A DNA stretch of 8,808 nucleotides from Lachnospiraceae bacterium (lineage in GTDB: Bacteria; Bacillota_A; Clostridia; Lachnospirales; Lachnospiraceae): the NCBI GenBank assembly GCA_017523185.1, contig JAFWXB010000427.1, forward strand, positions 1 to 8,808. Reading direction: 5' to 3'. Positions 1 to 6,730 of this stretch are shown here, piece by piece. Positions within the stretch are counted from its first letter, which is position 1. Every line of letters starts with the position of its first letter. Position numbers and translations under genes: made by a program. The notes below the pieces were generated by a model. That model was not told the origin of the DNA. It saw only the letters and a program-made list of their open reading frames with translations, and did no database searches.

Positions 1-2
1 GG

Positions 3-857
3 AACAAAAAGTCAGATTATTCTTTTAAAGAAGTTTTGTTGGCAATCAATGAAACATTATTTTACTTTACAGAAGATAAGACAATTGTTCCAAAAGGACC
101 GGAAAAAGATATTTTGATTTTTTTAAGAGCTTGTGACATTCATGCAGTAAAAAGATTAGATGAAATTTATTTAAAAAATGGGTTTGAAGATTTTTATTAT
201 AAAAGAATAAGAGAACGTGCCAAATTTATTTTAATGGGTTGTGAAACTACTTGTGCTTCCGGTTTTTGCGTGAGTATGGGGACAAATAAAGCTGAACAGT
301 ATGATGCATATATCAAAGTAAAAGATGATGTAGTTGTAATGGATTTAAAATGTGATGCATTAAAAGCTGATTTTAATGCATGTCAAACACAAGAAACAAT
401 TGTTCAAGTGGAAGTGACACCGGATTATGTGACTGAAAATAAAGAAAAAGTTACACTTCCAAAACAACTTTCCAATGAAAGTTTTACAAAGGAAATTTGG
501 AAAGAATATGGAGACCGTTGTATTGCTTGTGGTCGCTGTAATTTTGTTTGTCCAACTTGTACTTGTTTTACGATGCAAGATATTTTTTATCAGGATAATG
601 CAAAAGTGGGAGAACGAAGACGTGTATGGGCTTCTTGTCAGATTGATGGTTATACAGAAATGGCAGGTGGACATGGATTCCGTAAAACACAAGGTGAAAG
701 AATGCGTTTTAAAGTAATGCATAAAATTTATGATTATGAAAAACGTTTTGGATATCCAATGTGTGTTGGATGTGGACGTTGTGATGATGTTTGTCCGGAA
801 TATATTTCATATTCGAATTGTGTAAATCGTTTGGCAAAGGAGGAAAGCAAATCATGA
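3..857 (+). CDS. asrA: Anaerobic sulfite reductase subunit A (4Fe-4S electron-transfer subunit), 5' truncated by window edge
   Basis: This iron-sulfur subunit of the cytoplasmic dissimilatory-type sulfite reductase AsrABC relays electrons towards the siroheme subunit. The reading frame is open to the left edge. Residues encoded before the in-frame TTG at 36 continue the family alignment, so that TTG is not the start. Roughly 50-60 N-terminal residues appear to lie outside the window, as the family is about 340 residues. Counting from the TTG codon, two ferredoxin-type cysteine sets are visible: C162-C165-C168-C172, followed by the family signature PTCTCF, and C243-C246-C249-C253. The stretches FCVSMGTNK, GERRRVWASC and MAGGHGFR are recognisable AsrA family motifs, as remembered from the Salmonella protein. 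The stop codon overlaps the asrB start (ATGA), indicating translational coupling. Identification is confident; only the true start is unseen. Confidence 0.95.
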   Translation, partial: NKKSDYSFKEVLLAINETLFYFTEDKTIVPKGPEKDILIFLRACDIHAVKRLDEIYLKNGFEDFYYKRIRERAKFILMGCETTCASGFCVSMGTNKAEQYDAYIKVKDDVVVMDLKCDALKADFNACQTQETIVQVEVTPDYVTENKEKVTLPKQLSNESFTKEIWKEYGDRCIACGRCNFVCPTCTCFTMQDIFYQDNAKVGERRRVWASCQIDGYTEMAGGHGFRKTQGERMRFKVMHKIYDYEKRFGYPMCVGCGRCDDVCPEYISYSNCVNRLAKEESKS

Positions 858-1645
858 CAAACCATTATATTCCACAACTTTCAACGATTAAAGAAGTAAT
901 AAAACATACAGATTTAGAATATACATTTCGCATGACTTTTGATGGTGTAGCAAAACCGGGACAATTTTTTGAAGTTTCGATACCAAAGTATGGAGAAGCT
1001 CCAATTTCCGTAAGTGGTATTGGAGAAGGAACGGTTGATTTTACCATTCGTCGTGTAGGAAAGGTTACGAATGAAATTTTTGAAAATTATGTAGGCGATA
1101 CCTTTTTTATTCGTGGACCATATGGCAATGGATTTGAAGTAGATAATTACAAAGGAAAAGAACTTGTTGTTGTTGCAGGTGGAACAGGACTTTCACCGGT
1201 TCGTGGTGTTGTAGATTATTTTGCACATCACACCGAAGAAGTTGTTAGCACAACTTTAATAGCAGGTTTTAAATCACCAAAAGATGTACTTTTTAAAGAT
1301 GATTTTGCATTTTGGAAAGAAAATATCAATGTGATTCAAACTGTAGATACTGCACCGGAAGATTATACAGGACCAGTTGGTATGGTAACAAAATATATTC
1401 CTGAGTTAAAATTCCAAGATATCCAAAATACAGCATTTATCTGTGTAGGACCACCAATTATGATTAAATTTACCGTTATGGAAATTTTAAAATTAGGCGT
1501 TCCGGAAGAAAATATTTGGATTTCGCATGAAAGAAAAATGTGTTGTGGACTTGGAAAATGTGGACATTGTAAGATTGGTTCTACTTATATTTGTTTAGAT
1601 GGACCGGTATTTAATTATGTAGATGGAAAAGAATTGATTGATTAG
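854..1645 (+). CDS. asrB: Anaerobic sulfite reductase subunit B (FAD/NAD-binding, 2Fe-2S)
   Basis: This flavoprotein subunit takes electrons from NADH and passes them to AsrA/AsrC in the cytoplasm. It has a ferredoxin-reductase fold related to PyrK of dihydroorotate dehydrogenase. The ATG at 854 is chosen over an in-frame ATG at 791. It has a strong AAAGGAGG at 836-843, overlaps the asrA stop, and gives 263 residues, near the family's roughly 270; the upstream alternative would run inside asrA. Visible motifs are a flavin-binding region around residues 49-55 (APISVSG) and 88-94 (GPYGNGF), the nucleotide-binding GGTGLSPV at 109-116, CVGPP at 197-201, and a C-terminal 2Fe-2S set C231-x4-C236-x2-C239-x7-C247. 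An additional cysteine, C230, directly precedes this set. asrC follows after 11 bases. Confidence 0.95.
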   Translation: MTNHYIPQLSTIKEVIKHTDLEYTFRMTFDGVAKPGQFFEVSIPKYGEAPISVSGIGEGTVDFTIRRVGKVTNEIFENYVGDTFFIRGPYGNGFEVDNYKGKELVVVAGGTGLSPVRGVVDYFAHHTEEVVSTTLIAGFKSPKDVLFKDDFAFWKENINVIQTVDTAPEDYTGPVGMVTKYIPELKFQDIQNTAFICVGPPIMIKFTVMEILKLGVPEENIWISHERKMCCGLGKCGHCKIGSTYICLDGPVFNYVDGKELID

Positions 1646-1656
1646 GAGGTAACGGA

Positions 1657-2631
1657 ATGGGATTAGATATTAATACAAAAAAATTAAAGAAAAATGCGTT
1701 CCGTGTATCAAAAGAACGTGGAATTGGTGCATCACGTATTCGTGTTCCGGGTGGTTACTTGAATGCAGAAGTATTAAGTACGATTCAAGAGATTGCACAG
1801 ACATATGGAAATGGATTTATTCATTTAACAACACGTCAAGGCTTCGAAATTGAAGGAATTCGTTTGGAAGATATGGATGAAATCAATAAAAAATTGCAAC
1901 CAATTATTGATACATTAGAAATCAATCAGGAAACACCACATACAGGTTATCCGGCTTCGGGAACAAGAAATATTAGTGCTTGTATTGGAAATAATGTTTG
2001 TCCGTTTGCTAATTATAATACTGCAGAATTGGCAAAGAAAATTGAAAAAGAAGTCTTTCCAAATGACTTACATTTTAAAATTGGTTTAACAGGTTGCTCC
2101 AACGATTGTGGAAAAGCCAGAATGCATGATTTTGGGATTATTGGTATGACAATGCCACAATATGACCCGAATCGCTGTGTAAATTGTCAGGCTTGTGTAA
2201 AGGGCTGTAAAAGCCTTTCTGTCAATGCACTTCGTGTAGAAAATTATAAAATTGTGCGTGATACGGAAAAATGTATTGGTTGTGGTGTATGTATCACAAA
2301 ATGTCCGACAAGAGCACTTACAAGAAGTAAGAAAAAATACTATAAACTTACGATTATGGGTCGAACAGGGAAGAAAAATCCACGTCTTGGAGAAGATTTC
2401 TTAATTTGGGCAGATGCAGAAAATATTATAAAAATTATTTTAAATACATATGATTTTGTAGAAAAATATATTTCTCCAAATGCACCGGGCAGAAAAGAGC
2501 ATATCGGATATATTATTGACCGTGTCGGCTTTGAAGAATATAAGAAATGGGCATTAAAAGATGTAGAGCTTATGCCGGAAACGATTATGAAAGAATGTGT
2601 ATATTGGAATGGTATTCACTTTGACAGATAA
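1657..2631 (+). CDS. asrC: Anaerobic sulfite reductase subunit C (siroheme catalytic subunit)
   Basis: This catalytic subunit performs the six-electron reduction of sulfite to sulfide at a coupled siroheme/4Fe-4S centre. The protein has 324 residues, close to the Salmonella family member (about 337). The siroheme/4Fe-4S signature is C109-x5-C115 and C147-x3-C151, embedded in ACIGNNVC and LTGCSNDCG. Inserted after it is a ferredoxin domain with C174-C177-C180-C184 and C206-C209-C212-C216, as in AsrC and dissimilatory enzymes. Arg60 (TTRQGF) and Arg104 (GTRN) fall where basic residues contact siroheme and substrate in this superfamily. The ribosome binding site AGGAGGT (1644-1650) overlaps the asrB stop codon, so the three genes form one operon. 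Siroheme enzymes also reduce nitrite, which matters given the nitrate reductase genes downstream. Confidence 0.95.
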   Translation: MGLDINTKKLKKNAFRVSKERGIGASRIRVPGGYLNAEVLSTIQEIAQTYGNGFIHLTTRQGFEIEGIRLEDMDEINKKLQPIIDTLEINQETPHTGYPASGTRNISACIGNNVCPFANYNTAELAKKIEKEVFPNDLHFKIGLTGCSNDCGKARMHDFGIIGMTMPQYDPNRCVNCQACVKGCKSLSVNALRVENYKIVRDTEKCIGCGVCITKCPTRALTRSKKKYYKLTIMGRTGKKNPRLGEDFLIWADAENIIKIILNTYDFVEKYISPNAPGRKEHIGYIIDRVGFEEYKKWALKDVELMPETIMKECVYWNGIHFDR

Positions 2632-2685
2632 ATAAAAATATCATATTTGGAATGTTTTTTAAACTATAACTTAAGTAAATGGAAA

Positions 2686-2737
2686 GAATTGCAAATATTT
2701 TACATCTTCATATAAAACTGTTTTTGGAATTGTAAAT
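2686..2737 (+). repeat. Direct repeat GAATTGYAAAT, two copies
   Basis: GAATTGCAAAT (2686-2696) and GAATTGTAAAT (2727-2737) differ at one base and start 41 bases apart, close to four helical turns. The first copy contains the proposed -35 hexamer, and both lie inside the loop of the inverted repeat. The first copy also begins a partial dyad, TGCAAA-N3-TTTACA (2690-2704). They could be repressor or activator sites, but the regulator cannot be named from sequence alone. Confidence 0.4.
2689..2716 (+). promoter_or_regulatory. Candidate sigma-A-type promoter for the nitrate reductase genes
   Basis: TTGCAA (2689-2694) and TATAAA (2711-2716) are separated by 16 bases. Each is a 4-5 of 6 match to the vegetative consensus. 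Transcription would start near 2722-2724, giving a leader of about 109 bases before the ATG at 2832. Other TTG-based -35 candidates (2730, 2762) lack a good -10 at proper spacing. AT-richness makes false promoters common. Confidence 0.5.
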
Positions 2738-2777
2738 GCATAAGTCTTTACTTAATGATAGTTGAAATATAAATAGC

Positions 2778-2793
2778 GTCCTTGGAGAGGGAC
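2778..2793 (+). promoter_or_regulatory. Small hairpin in the nitrate reductase leader
   Basis: GTCCT (2778-2782) pairs with GGGAC (2789-2793) in five base pairs including one G-T wobble, with a six-base loop TGGAGA. It is the only GC-containing stem in the leader and lies about 40 bases before the start codon. It is followed by A-rich, not T-rich, sequence, so it is not an intrinsic terminator. Its role is unknown. Confidence 0.35.
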
Positions 2794-2831
2794 AAAAAAC
2801 ACTACTACTTTAAGATACGAGGAAAAATGGA

Positions 2832-4928
2832 ATGAAAAAAATTCAATCTACTTGTAATTATTGTGCCATTGACTGTAACCTTGATTTTTATGTAGAAGAT
2901 AATCGCATTGTTAAGGTTGTACCGACAAAGGGATATCCGGTCAATGATGGTTTTAGTTGTATTAAAGGTCTTTCTTTAGATAAACAGCAAAGAACAGTAA
3001 AACCAAACAGCCTTCCGAAAATCCGTCAAGAAGATGGAAGTTTTAAAACCGTTTCATGGGACGAAGGTTTTCAATATGTAGCAGATAAATTAAAAGAAAT
3101 TCAGGAAAAATATGGACAGGAAAGTGTAGCAGGCATTAGTACAGGACAGCTTACTTTAGAAGAATTTGCACTTTTTGGACATGTGATGCGTGACCATTTA
3201 AAAGCAAATGTAGATGGAAATACAAGACTTTGTATGGCAACAGCCGTTGTAGCACATAAACAAAGTTATGGATTTGATGCACCAGGATACACATTAAAAG
3301 ATTTAGAACTTTCCGATACTATTATTTTTATTGGAGCAAATCCTGTAGTCGCACACCCAATTTTGTGGGGTAGAGTACAAAAAAATCAAGTACCAGGACA
3401 TAAAGTCATTGTCATTGACCCTAGAAAATCAGAGACAGCTATGAATGCCGATTATTGGTATGGTTTAAAATGGAGAAGTGACTTATTGTTGCTTTATACA
3501 ATTGCAAATCAGTTAATTGAAAAAGACTATTTAGACCATACGTATATCGAAGAACATACAGAAAAATTTGATGAATTTAAAGAATTTGTAAAAGATTATA
3601 CATTAGAACGTGGCGTAAAAGGCACGGGTCTTAGTGAAGAACAAATTTTAGAGTTAGTAGAACTCATTCACAATGGTAAAAATGTATCTTTCTGGTGGAC
3701 AATGGGTGTAAATCAGGGATACGAAGCAGTAAGAACAGCACAAGCGATTATCAATTTAGCATTGATGACCGGAAACATTGGCAGACCGGGAACAGGAGCA
3801 AACTCCATTACAGGTCAATGTAATGCAATGGCTTCCAGAGCATATAGCAATACGGCTGTATTTTATGGTGGTGGCGATTTTACAAATCCTGCAAGACGTG
3901 CACGTATCGCAGAAGTATTTGGAACAGACGAAAGTAAGCTAGCAGAAAAACCAACAAAGACATATAATCAGATTATTGAAGGCATTAACGCAGGCGAAAT
4001 CAAAGGACTTTGGATTTTATGTACAAATCCAAGACATAGTTGGACAAATAATGAAACATTTGCATCTGCAACAAAAAAATTAGAGCTTTTTGTAGTACAA
4101 GATATTTACGATACCATTGAAAGTGCTGAAGATTGTACCGTATATTTCCCAGTTGTACCGGGAATTAAAAAAGAAGGAACCTATATTAACTTAGAACGCC
4201 GTCTTTCTGCAATGCGACCTGTTTTGGAACGTGGGGAAAATGAAATTTCTGACTACGAAGCTATTTTAGGTGTAGGAAAAGCATTAGGTATGGGAGATGA
4301 ATTAAAAGGTTGGGAAACTCCAAGAGATTGTTTCAATCTTATGCGTGAATGTTCCAGAAATATGCCTTGCGATATTACAGGGGTAACATGGGAAGCATTA
4401 GAAAATTCACATGGAATTCAATGGCCGTATCCGGAAGGAAAAGAAGAAGAAAACAAAGAAGAACAGCGCAGACTTTATGAAAACGGAATGTACTTTACAC
4501 CATCGAAAAAAGCACAATTTATGTTTGAAGCAGTACGTGAAAATCCACTTCCAATGACAGAGGAATTTCCAATGGTTTTAAATACGGGTCGAGGAAGCGT
4601 TGGACAATGGCATACACAAAGTCGTACAAAAGAAGTAAAATTTGTGGAAGATGTATCAGCAAAAAAAGCATATATTTATATGAATACAAAAAAAGCACAA
4701 GAAAACAATATTCAGGAAATGGATACCATTCGTGTATATTCTGTTAATGGACAAGATGCAGTATTCCATGTAAAAGTAACGGATAATGTACAATATGAAG
4801 AATTATATGCACCAATTCACTATATTGAATGTAACAAATTAACACCTTCTTTATACGACAGTTATTCCAAAGAACCTTCCTATAAAGCTACACCGGTTCG
4901 TTTTGAAAAAGTAGAAGAAGTGATATAA
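2832..4928 (+). CDS. Molybdopterin oxidoreductase, Nas/Nap-type cytoplasmic nitrate reductase catalytic subunit
   Basis: This protein probably reduces nitrate to nitrite at a bis-MGD molybdenum centre. It has 698 residues, the size of soluble assimilatory enzymes such as Bacillus NasC (about 710). The N-terminal 4Fe-4S motif is C8-x2-C11-x3-C15-x27-C43, with the electron-path lysine at K45. The Mo ligand is Cys134 in NTRLCMATAV, matching the Nap/Nas pattern. Formate dehydrogenases carry Sec or Cys in a different context. LMTGNIGRPGTGANSITGQ (311-329) and CNAM are the cofactor-binding region of this family. The C-terminal molydop-binding domain begins near residue 575. There is no twin-arginine or other signal peptide, so the enzyme is cytoplasmic. 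The start follows GAGGA at 2819-2823. An ATG at 2827 is out of frame. Residues after GQCNAM (ASRAYSN) differ from the GGRE of Bacillus and cyanobacterial enzymes and resemble clostridial nitrate reductases as I remember them. Specificity for nitrate over a related oxyanion is inferred. Confidence 0.85.
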   Translation: MKKIQSTCNYCAIDCNLDFYVEDNRIVKVVPTKGYPVNDGFSCIKGLSLDKQQRTVKPNSLPKIRQEDGSFKTVSWDEGFQYVADKLKEIQEKYGQESVAGISTGQLTLEEFALFGHVMRDHLKANVDGNTRLCMATAVVAHKQSYGFDAPGYTLKDLELSDTIIFIGANPVVAHPILWGRVQKNQVPGHKVIVIDPRKSETAMNADYWYGLKWRSDLLLLYTIANQLIEKDYLDHTYIEEHTEKFDEFKEFVKDYTLERGVKGTGLSEEQILELVELIHNGKNVSFWWTMGVNQGYEAVRTAQAIINLALMTGNIGRPGTGANSITGQCNAMASRAYSNTAVFYGGGDFTNPARRARIAEVFGTDESKLAEKPTKTYNQIIEGINAGEIKGLWILCTNPRHSWTNNETFASATKKLELFVVQDIYDTIESAEDCTVYFPVVPGIKKEGTYINLERRLSAMRPVLERGENEISDYEAILGVGKALGMGDELKGWETPRDCFNLMRECSRNMPCDITGVTWEALENSHGIQWPYPEGKEEENKEEQRRLYENGMYFTPSKKAQFMFEAVRENPLPMTEEFPMVLNTGRGSVGQWHTQSRTKEVKFVEDVSAKKAYIYMNTKKAQENNIQEMDTIRVYSVNGQDAVFHVKVTDNVQYEELYAPIHYIECNKLTPSLYDSYSKEPSYKATPVRFEKVEEVI

Positions 4929-4954
4929 AAATCAAAGGAGGAAGTTAGGGCTAT

Positions 4955-5383
4955 ATGTATCGAATAAAAATAGATAGAAGTCGCTGTATTGGCTGTTTAA
5001 CTTGTGTAACTGCGTGTGTTGTCAGCCATGAAACAGAAAGTGGAGATGCTAGAAATCGTGTTGTAATTGATAGTGAAACAAAACCTGCACCAATATTCTG
5101 TCGTCATTGTGACAGACCCGAATGTGTGTATACTTGTATGACAGGTGCTATGAAAAAGAACCCGATTACAGGATATGTAGAATATGACAAAGAACAATGT
5201 GCAAGTTGTTATATGTGTATTATGTCTTGTCCATATGGCATTTTAAAATACGATAGTATCAAACAAGTAGAAATTATGAAATGTAATATGTGCGTACATA
5301 GAAGTGAAGATGGCAAAGGCAACCCAATGTGTGTAGAAAAATGTCCAATGGGGGCAATCACAGTTGAGGAGGTGGAAGCATGA
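4955..5383 (+). CDS. Four-cluster 4Fe-4S ferredoxin-like electron-transfer subunit of the nitrate reductase
   Basis: This is a cytoplasmic electron wire expected to join the FAD subunit encoded next to the molybdenum subunit encoded before it. The 142-residue protein contains exactly sixteen motif cysteines in four sets: 11-14-17-21, 49-52-57-61, 82-85-88-92 and 110-113-126-130. This is the layout of the DMSO-reductase/HycB-type iron-sulfur family. There is no signal peptide or membrane anchor. The ribosome binding site AAAGGAGG (4934-4941) is 13 bases from the ATG, slightly long. The gene starts 26 bases after the preceding stop and its own stop overlaps the next start (ATGA). Clostridial nitrate reductases are known with a comparable ferredoxin-like partner. 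Identity as an iron-sulfur subunit is certain; partnership is inferred from operon position. Confidence 0.88.
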   Translation: MYRIKIDRSRCIGCLTCVTACVVSHETESGDARNRVVIDSETKPAPIFCRHCDRPECVYTCMTGAMKKNPITGYVEYDKEQCASCYMCIMSCPYGILKYDSIKQVEIMKCNMCVHRSEDGKGNPMCVEKCPMGAITVEEVEA

Positions 5384-6603
5384 AATATGTAGTAATTGGA
5401 GCTTCAGCAGCAGGTATTAATGGGGTAAGAGAACTTAGAAAATTAGATAAAGAAAGTGAAATTATCTTAATTTCCAAAGATAAAGAAATGTATTCCCGTT
5501 GTATTTTACATCATTATCTTGCAGGTAATCGAACACTTTCAGAACTTAACTTTGCAGAAGCAGATTTTGAAACCCTTTACAATGTAGAATGGATAAAAGG
5601 GAAAGCGTGTATTGCTGTAAAACCAAGCGAAAAAACAGTTGTATTAGAAGATAATACAAAAATTGCATACGATAAACTTTTGATAGCAAGTGGCTCACAC
5701 ACATTTATTCCACCAGTAAAAAATTTAAAAGAAGCCAAAAATGTCATTGGTTTCCGAAATATCGAAGATATTGAAATCTTAAAAGAAGTTGCTAAAACAC
5801 AGAAAAACTTCCTTGTTATGGGAGCAGGACTTGTAGGAATGGATTGTGTTACAGGTTTATTGGAACTTGGTGTTAATGTTACACTTGTAGAAATGGAACA
5901 TTGGATGCTTGCAAAACAGTTAGATGAAAAAGCTGCGAAAGTATATCAGGACGCATTTGCCAAAAAAGGCGTAGTGCAATATTATGGAGCAGGTATTTTA
6001 GAAGCAGTTGTAGACGAAGAAGGTATGATTACATCTGTGATTCTTTCCAATGGAACAACAATTGCTTGTGATTATGTTGTAGTAACAGCAGGTGTAAGAG
6101 CAAATGTAGAATTTTTAGAAGGTTCCGGAATTGAAGTAAGCAAAGCAGGACTTGTGTATGATGAAACTGGAAAAACAAGTGATGATGCGATTTATGGAGC
6201 AGGAGATGTTTCCGGAATGCGACCAATTTGGCCTGTAGCTGTAAAAGAAAGTATTATTGCAGCCAGCAATATGGTAGGAATTCCAAGAAAAATGACAGAT
6301 TTCTTCGCAAGTAAATCAACAATGAATTTCCTTGGTATTCCAAGTATGTCACTTGGGAATGTCAATCCAAACGAAGGCGAATATTCCATTGAAATTTTAG
6401 AAACAGAAACTTCTTACAAAAAGATTGTACATAAAGATGGAAAAATCGTAGGAGCAATTTTACAAGGCGATTTGGCATATGGTGGAATTTTACAGCAGTT
6501 AATTGCAAGAAAGATTGATATTACAAAAGTGAAAAAACCTATTTTTGATGTGGATTATTCCGATTTCTTCCATACAAAAGAAAACTTTGAATTTTATTTT
6601 TAA
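5380..6603 (+). CDS. FAD-dependent NAD(P)H oxidoreductase, electron-input subunit of the nitrate reductase
   Basis: This pyridine-nucleotide-disulfide-fold flavoprotein (407 residues) likely oxidises NAD(P)H and feeds the ferredoxin subunit. The N-terminal FAD Rossmann motif is G7-A-S-A-A-G12, the NAD(P) Rossmann motif is G148-A-G-L-V-G153, and the second FAD contact is YGAGDVSG (272-279) with Asp276. It resembles the N-terminal flavin part of NirB/NasB and NADH oxidases, but lacks the BFD-type iron-sulfur and siroheme domains of NirB. The C-terminal part (about 310-407) is a shorter domain. Cys41 in YSRCILHHYL aligns by eye with the redox-active cysteine of NADH oxidase and CoA-disulfide reductase. 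The ATG overlaps the upstream stop and follows a strong GAGGAGGTGG (5366-5375). Nitrate reduction is inferred from the operon; a general NAD(P)H oxidoreductase is the alternative. Confidence 0.85.
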   Translation: MKYVVIGASAAGINGVRELRKLDKESEIILISKDKEMYSRCILHHYLAGNRTLSELNFAEADFETLYNVEWIKGKACIAVKPSEKTVVLEDNTKIAYDKLLIASGSHTFIPPVKNLKEAKNVIGFRNIEDIEILKEVAKTQKNFLVMGAGLVGMDCVTGLLELGVNVTLVEMEHWMLAKQLDEKAAKVYQDAFAKKGVVQYYGAGILEAVVDEEGMITSVILSNGTTIACDYVVVTAGVRANVEFLEGSGIEVSKAGLVYDETGKTSDDAIYGAGDVSGMRPIWPVAVKESIIAASNMVGIPRKMTDFFASKSTMNFLGIPSMSLGNVNPNEGEYSIEILETETSYKKIVHKDGKIVGAILQGDLAYGGILQQLIARKIDITKVKKPIFDVDYSDFFHTKENFEFYF

Positions 6604-6730
6604 ATCAAATGAAGAAATAAAAAGTTTATTTTTTAATCCAAATAATTTTATAATTTAACTGAATCATTATAAAAGCATATGGGTTGGAATTATGAACTTA
6701 ATATGAAAACTAAGAAAAGGAAAAAGAAAA
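6604..6730 (+). promoter_or_regulatory. AT-rich gap with candidate promoter before the TDT transporter gene
   Basis: These 127 bases hold a perfect TATAAT (6649-6654) with only a poor -35 (TTATTT around 6626). A second -10-like TATAAA lies at 6668-6673. An all-AT stem, AAATAAA (6615-6621) with TTTATTT (6625-6631), directly precedes three more T residues and could act as a weak terminator. Neither element is convincing alone. The gap makes a separate transcription unit for the transporter and mobA possible. A stop codon at 6704-6706, in frame with the next gene, fixes that gene's start downstream. Confidence 0.4.

Larger units (their letters stand above)
2662..2763. repeat. Imperfect inverted repeat, two arms of 18 and 17 bases around the promoter
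   Basis: The left arm AACTATAACTTAAGTAAA (2662-2679) is complementary to the right arm TTTACTTAATGATAGTT (2747-2763). Nine base pairs (2671-2679 with 2747-2755) and six base pairs (2662-2667 with 2758-2763) are separated by a 3/2-base internal loop. The arms enclose 67 bases that contain the best promoter candidate. In DNA this could be a pair of operator half-sites. In a read-through transcript from asrC it could form a 15-bp stem closing a leader domain. All pairs but one are A-T, so chance pairing in AT-rich DNA is a concern. Confidence 0.55.
2632..2831 (+). other. Intergenic regulatory region between asrC and the nitrate reductase genes
   Basis: These 200 very AT-rich bases hold no credible ORF. 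They contain a long inverted repeat, a direct repeat, a plausible promoter and a short hairpin, each listed separately. No GC-rich hairpin with a T-run follows asrC. Only a weak AT palindrome and a run of six T at 2655-2660 are present, so transcription from asr may partly read through. The gap suggests that the nitrate reductase genes can be transcribed separately from asrABC. Confidence 0.7.

Noticed and set aside
36..38. TTG as the start of asrA
   Set aside because: The frame remains open to the window edge and the residues before the TTG fit the family, so the gene is cut by the window rather than starting here.
360..722. 120-residue minus-strand ORF opposite asrA
   Set aside because: It is antisense to a clearly conserved gene, has low-complexity composition and no start signal.
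791..853. Upstream in-frame ATG as an alternative start of asrB
   Set aside because: It would place 21 extra residues inside the asrA iron-sulfur region, has no ribosome binding site and extends beyond family homology. The ATG at 854 has AAAGGAGG at the right distance.
2689..2706. Rex operator (TTGTGAAATATTTCACAA-like) at TTGCAAATATTTTACA
   Set aside because: Only part of the left half and a shifted right half match, and the spacing is two bases short, so a Rex assignment is not supported.
2778..2793. Hexaloop hairpin as an ANTAR-type (NasR-like) antitermination target
   Set aside because: The loop is TGGAGA, without the A at position 1 and G at position 4 expected of ANTAR targets. No second paired hairpin or terminator follows, and no ANTAR regulator is in view.
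2832..4928. Formate dehydrogenase (selenocysteine or cysteine type) as the identity of the molybdopterin enzyme
   Set aside because: The Mo-ligand context is NTRLCMATAV, of the nitrate reductase kind. No in-frame TGA is present at that site, and the TGQCNAM region fits Nas/Nap-type enzymes.
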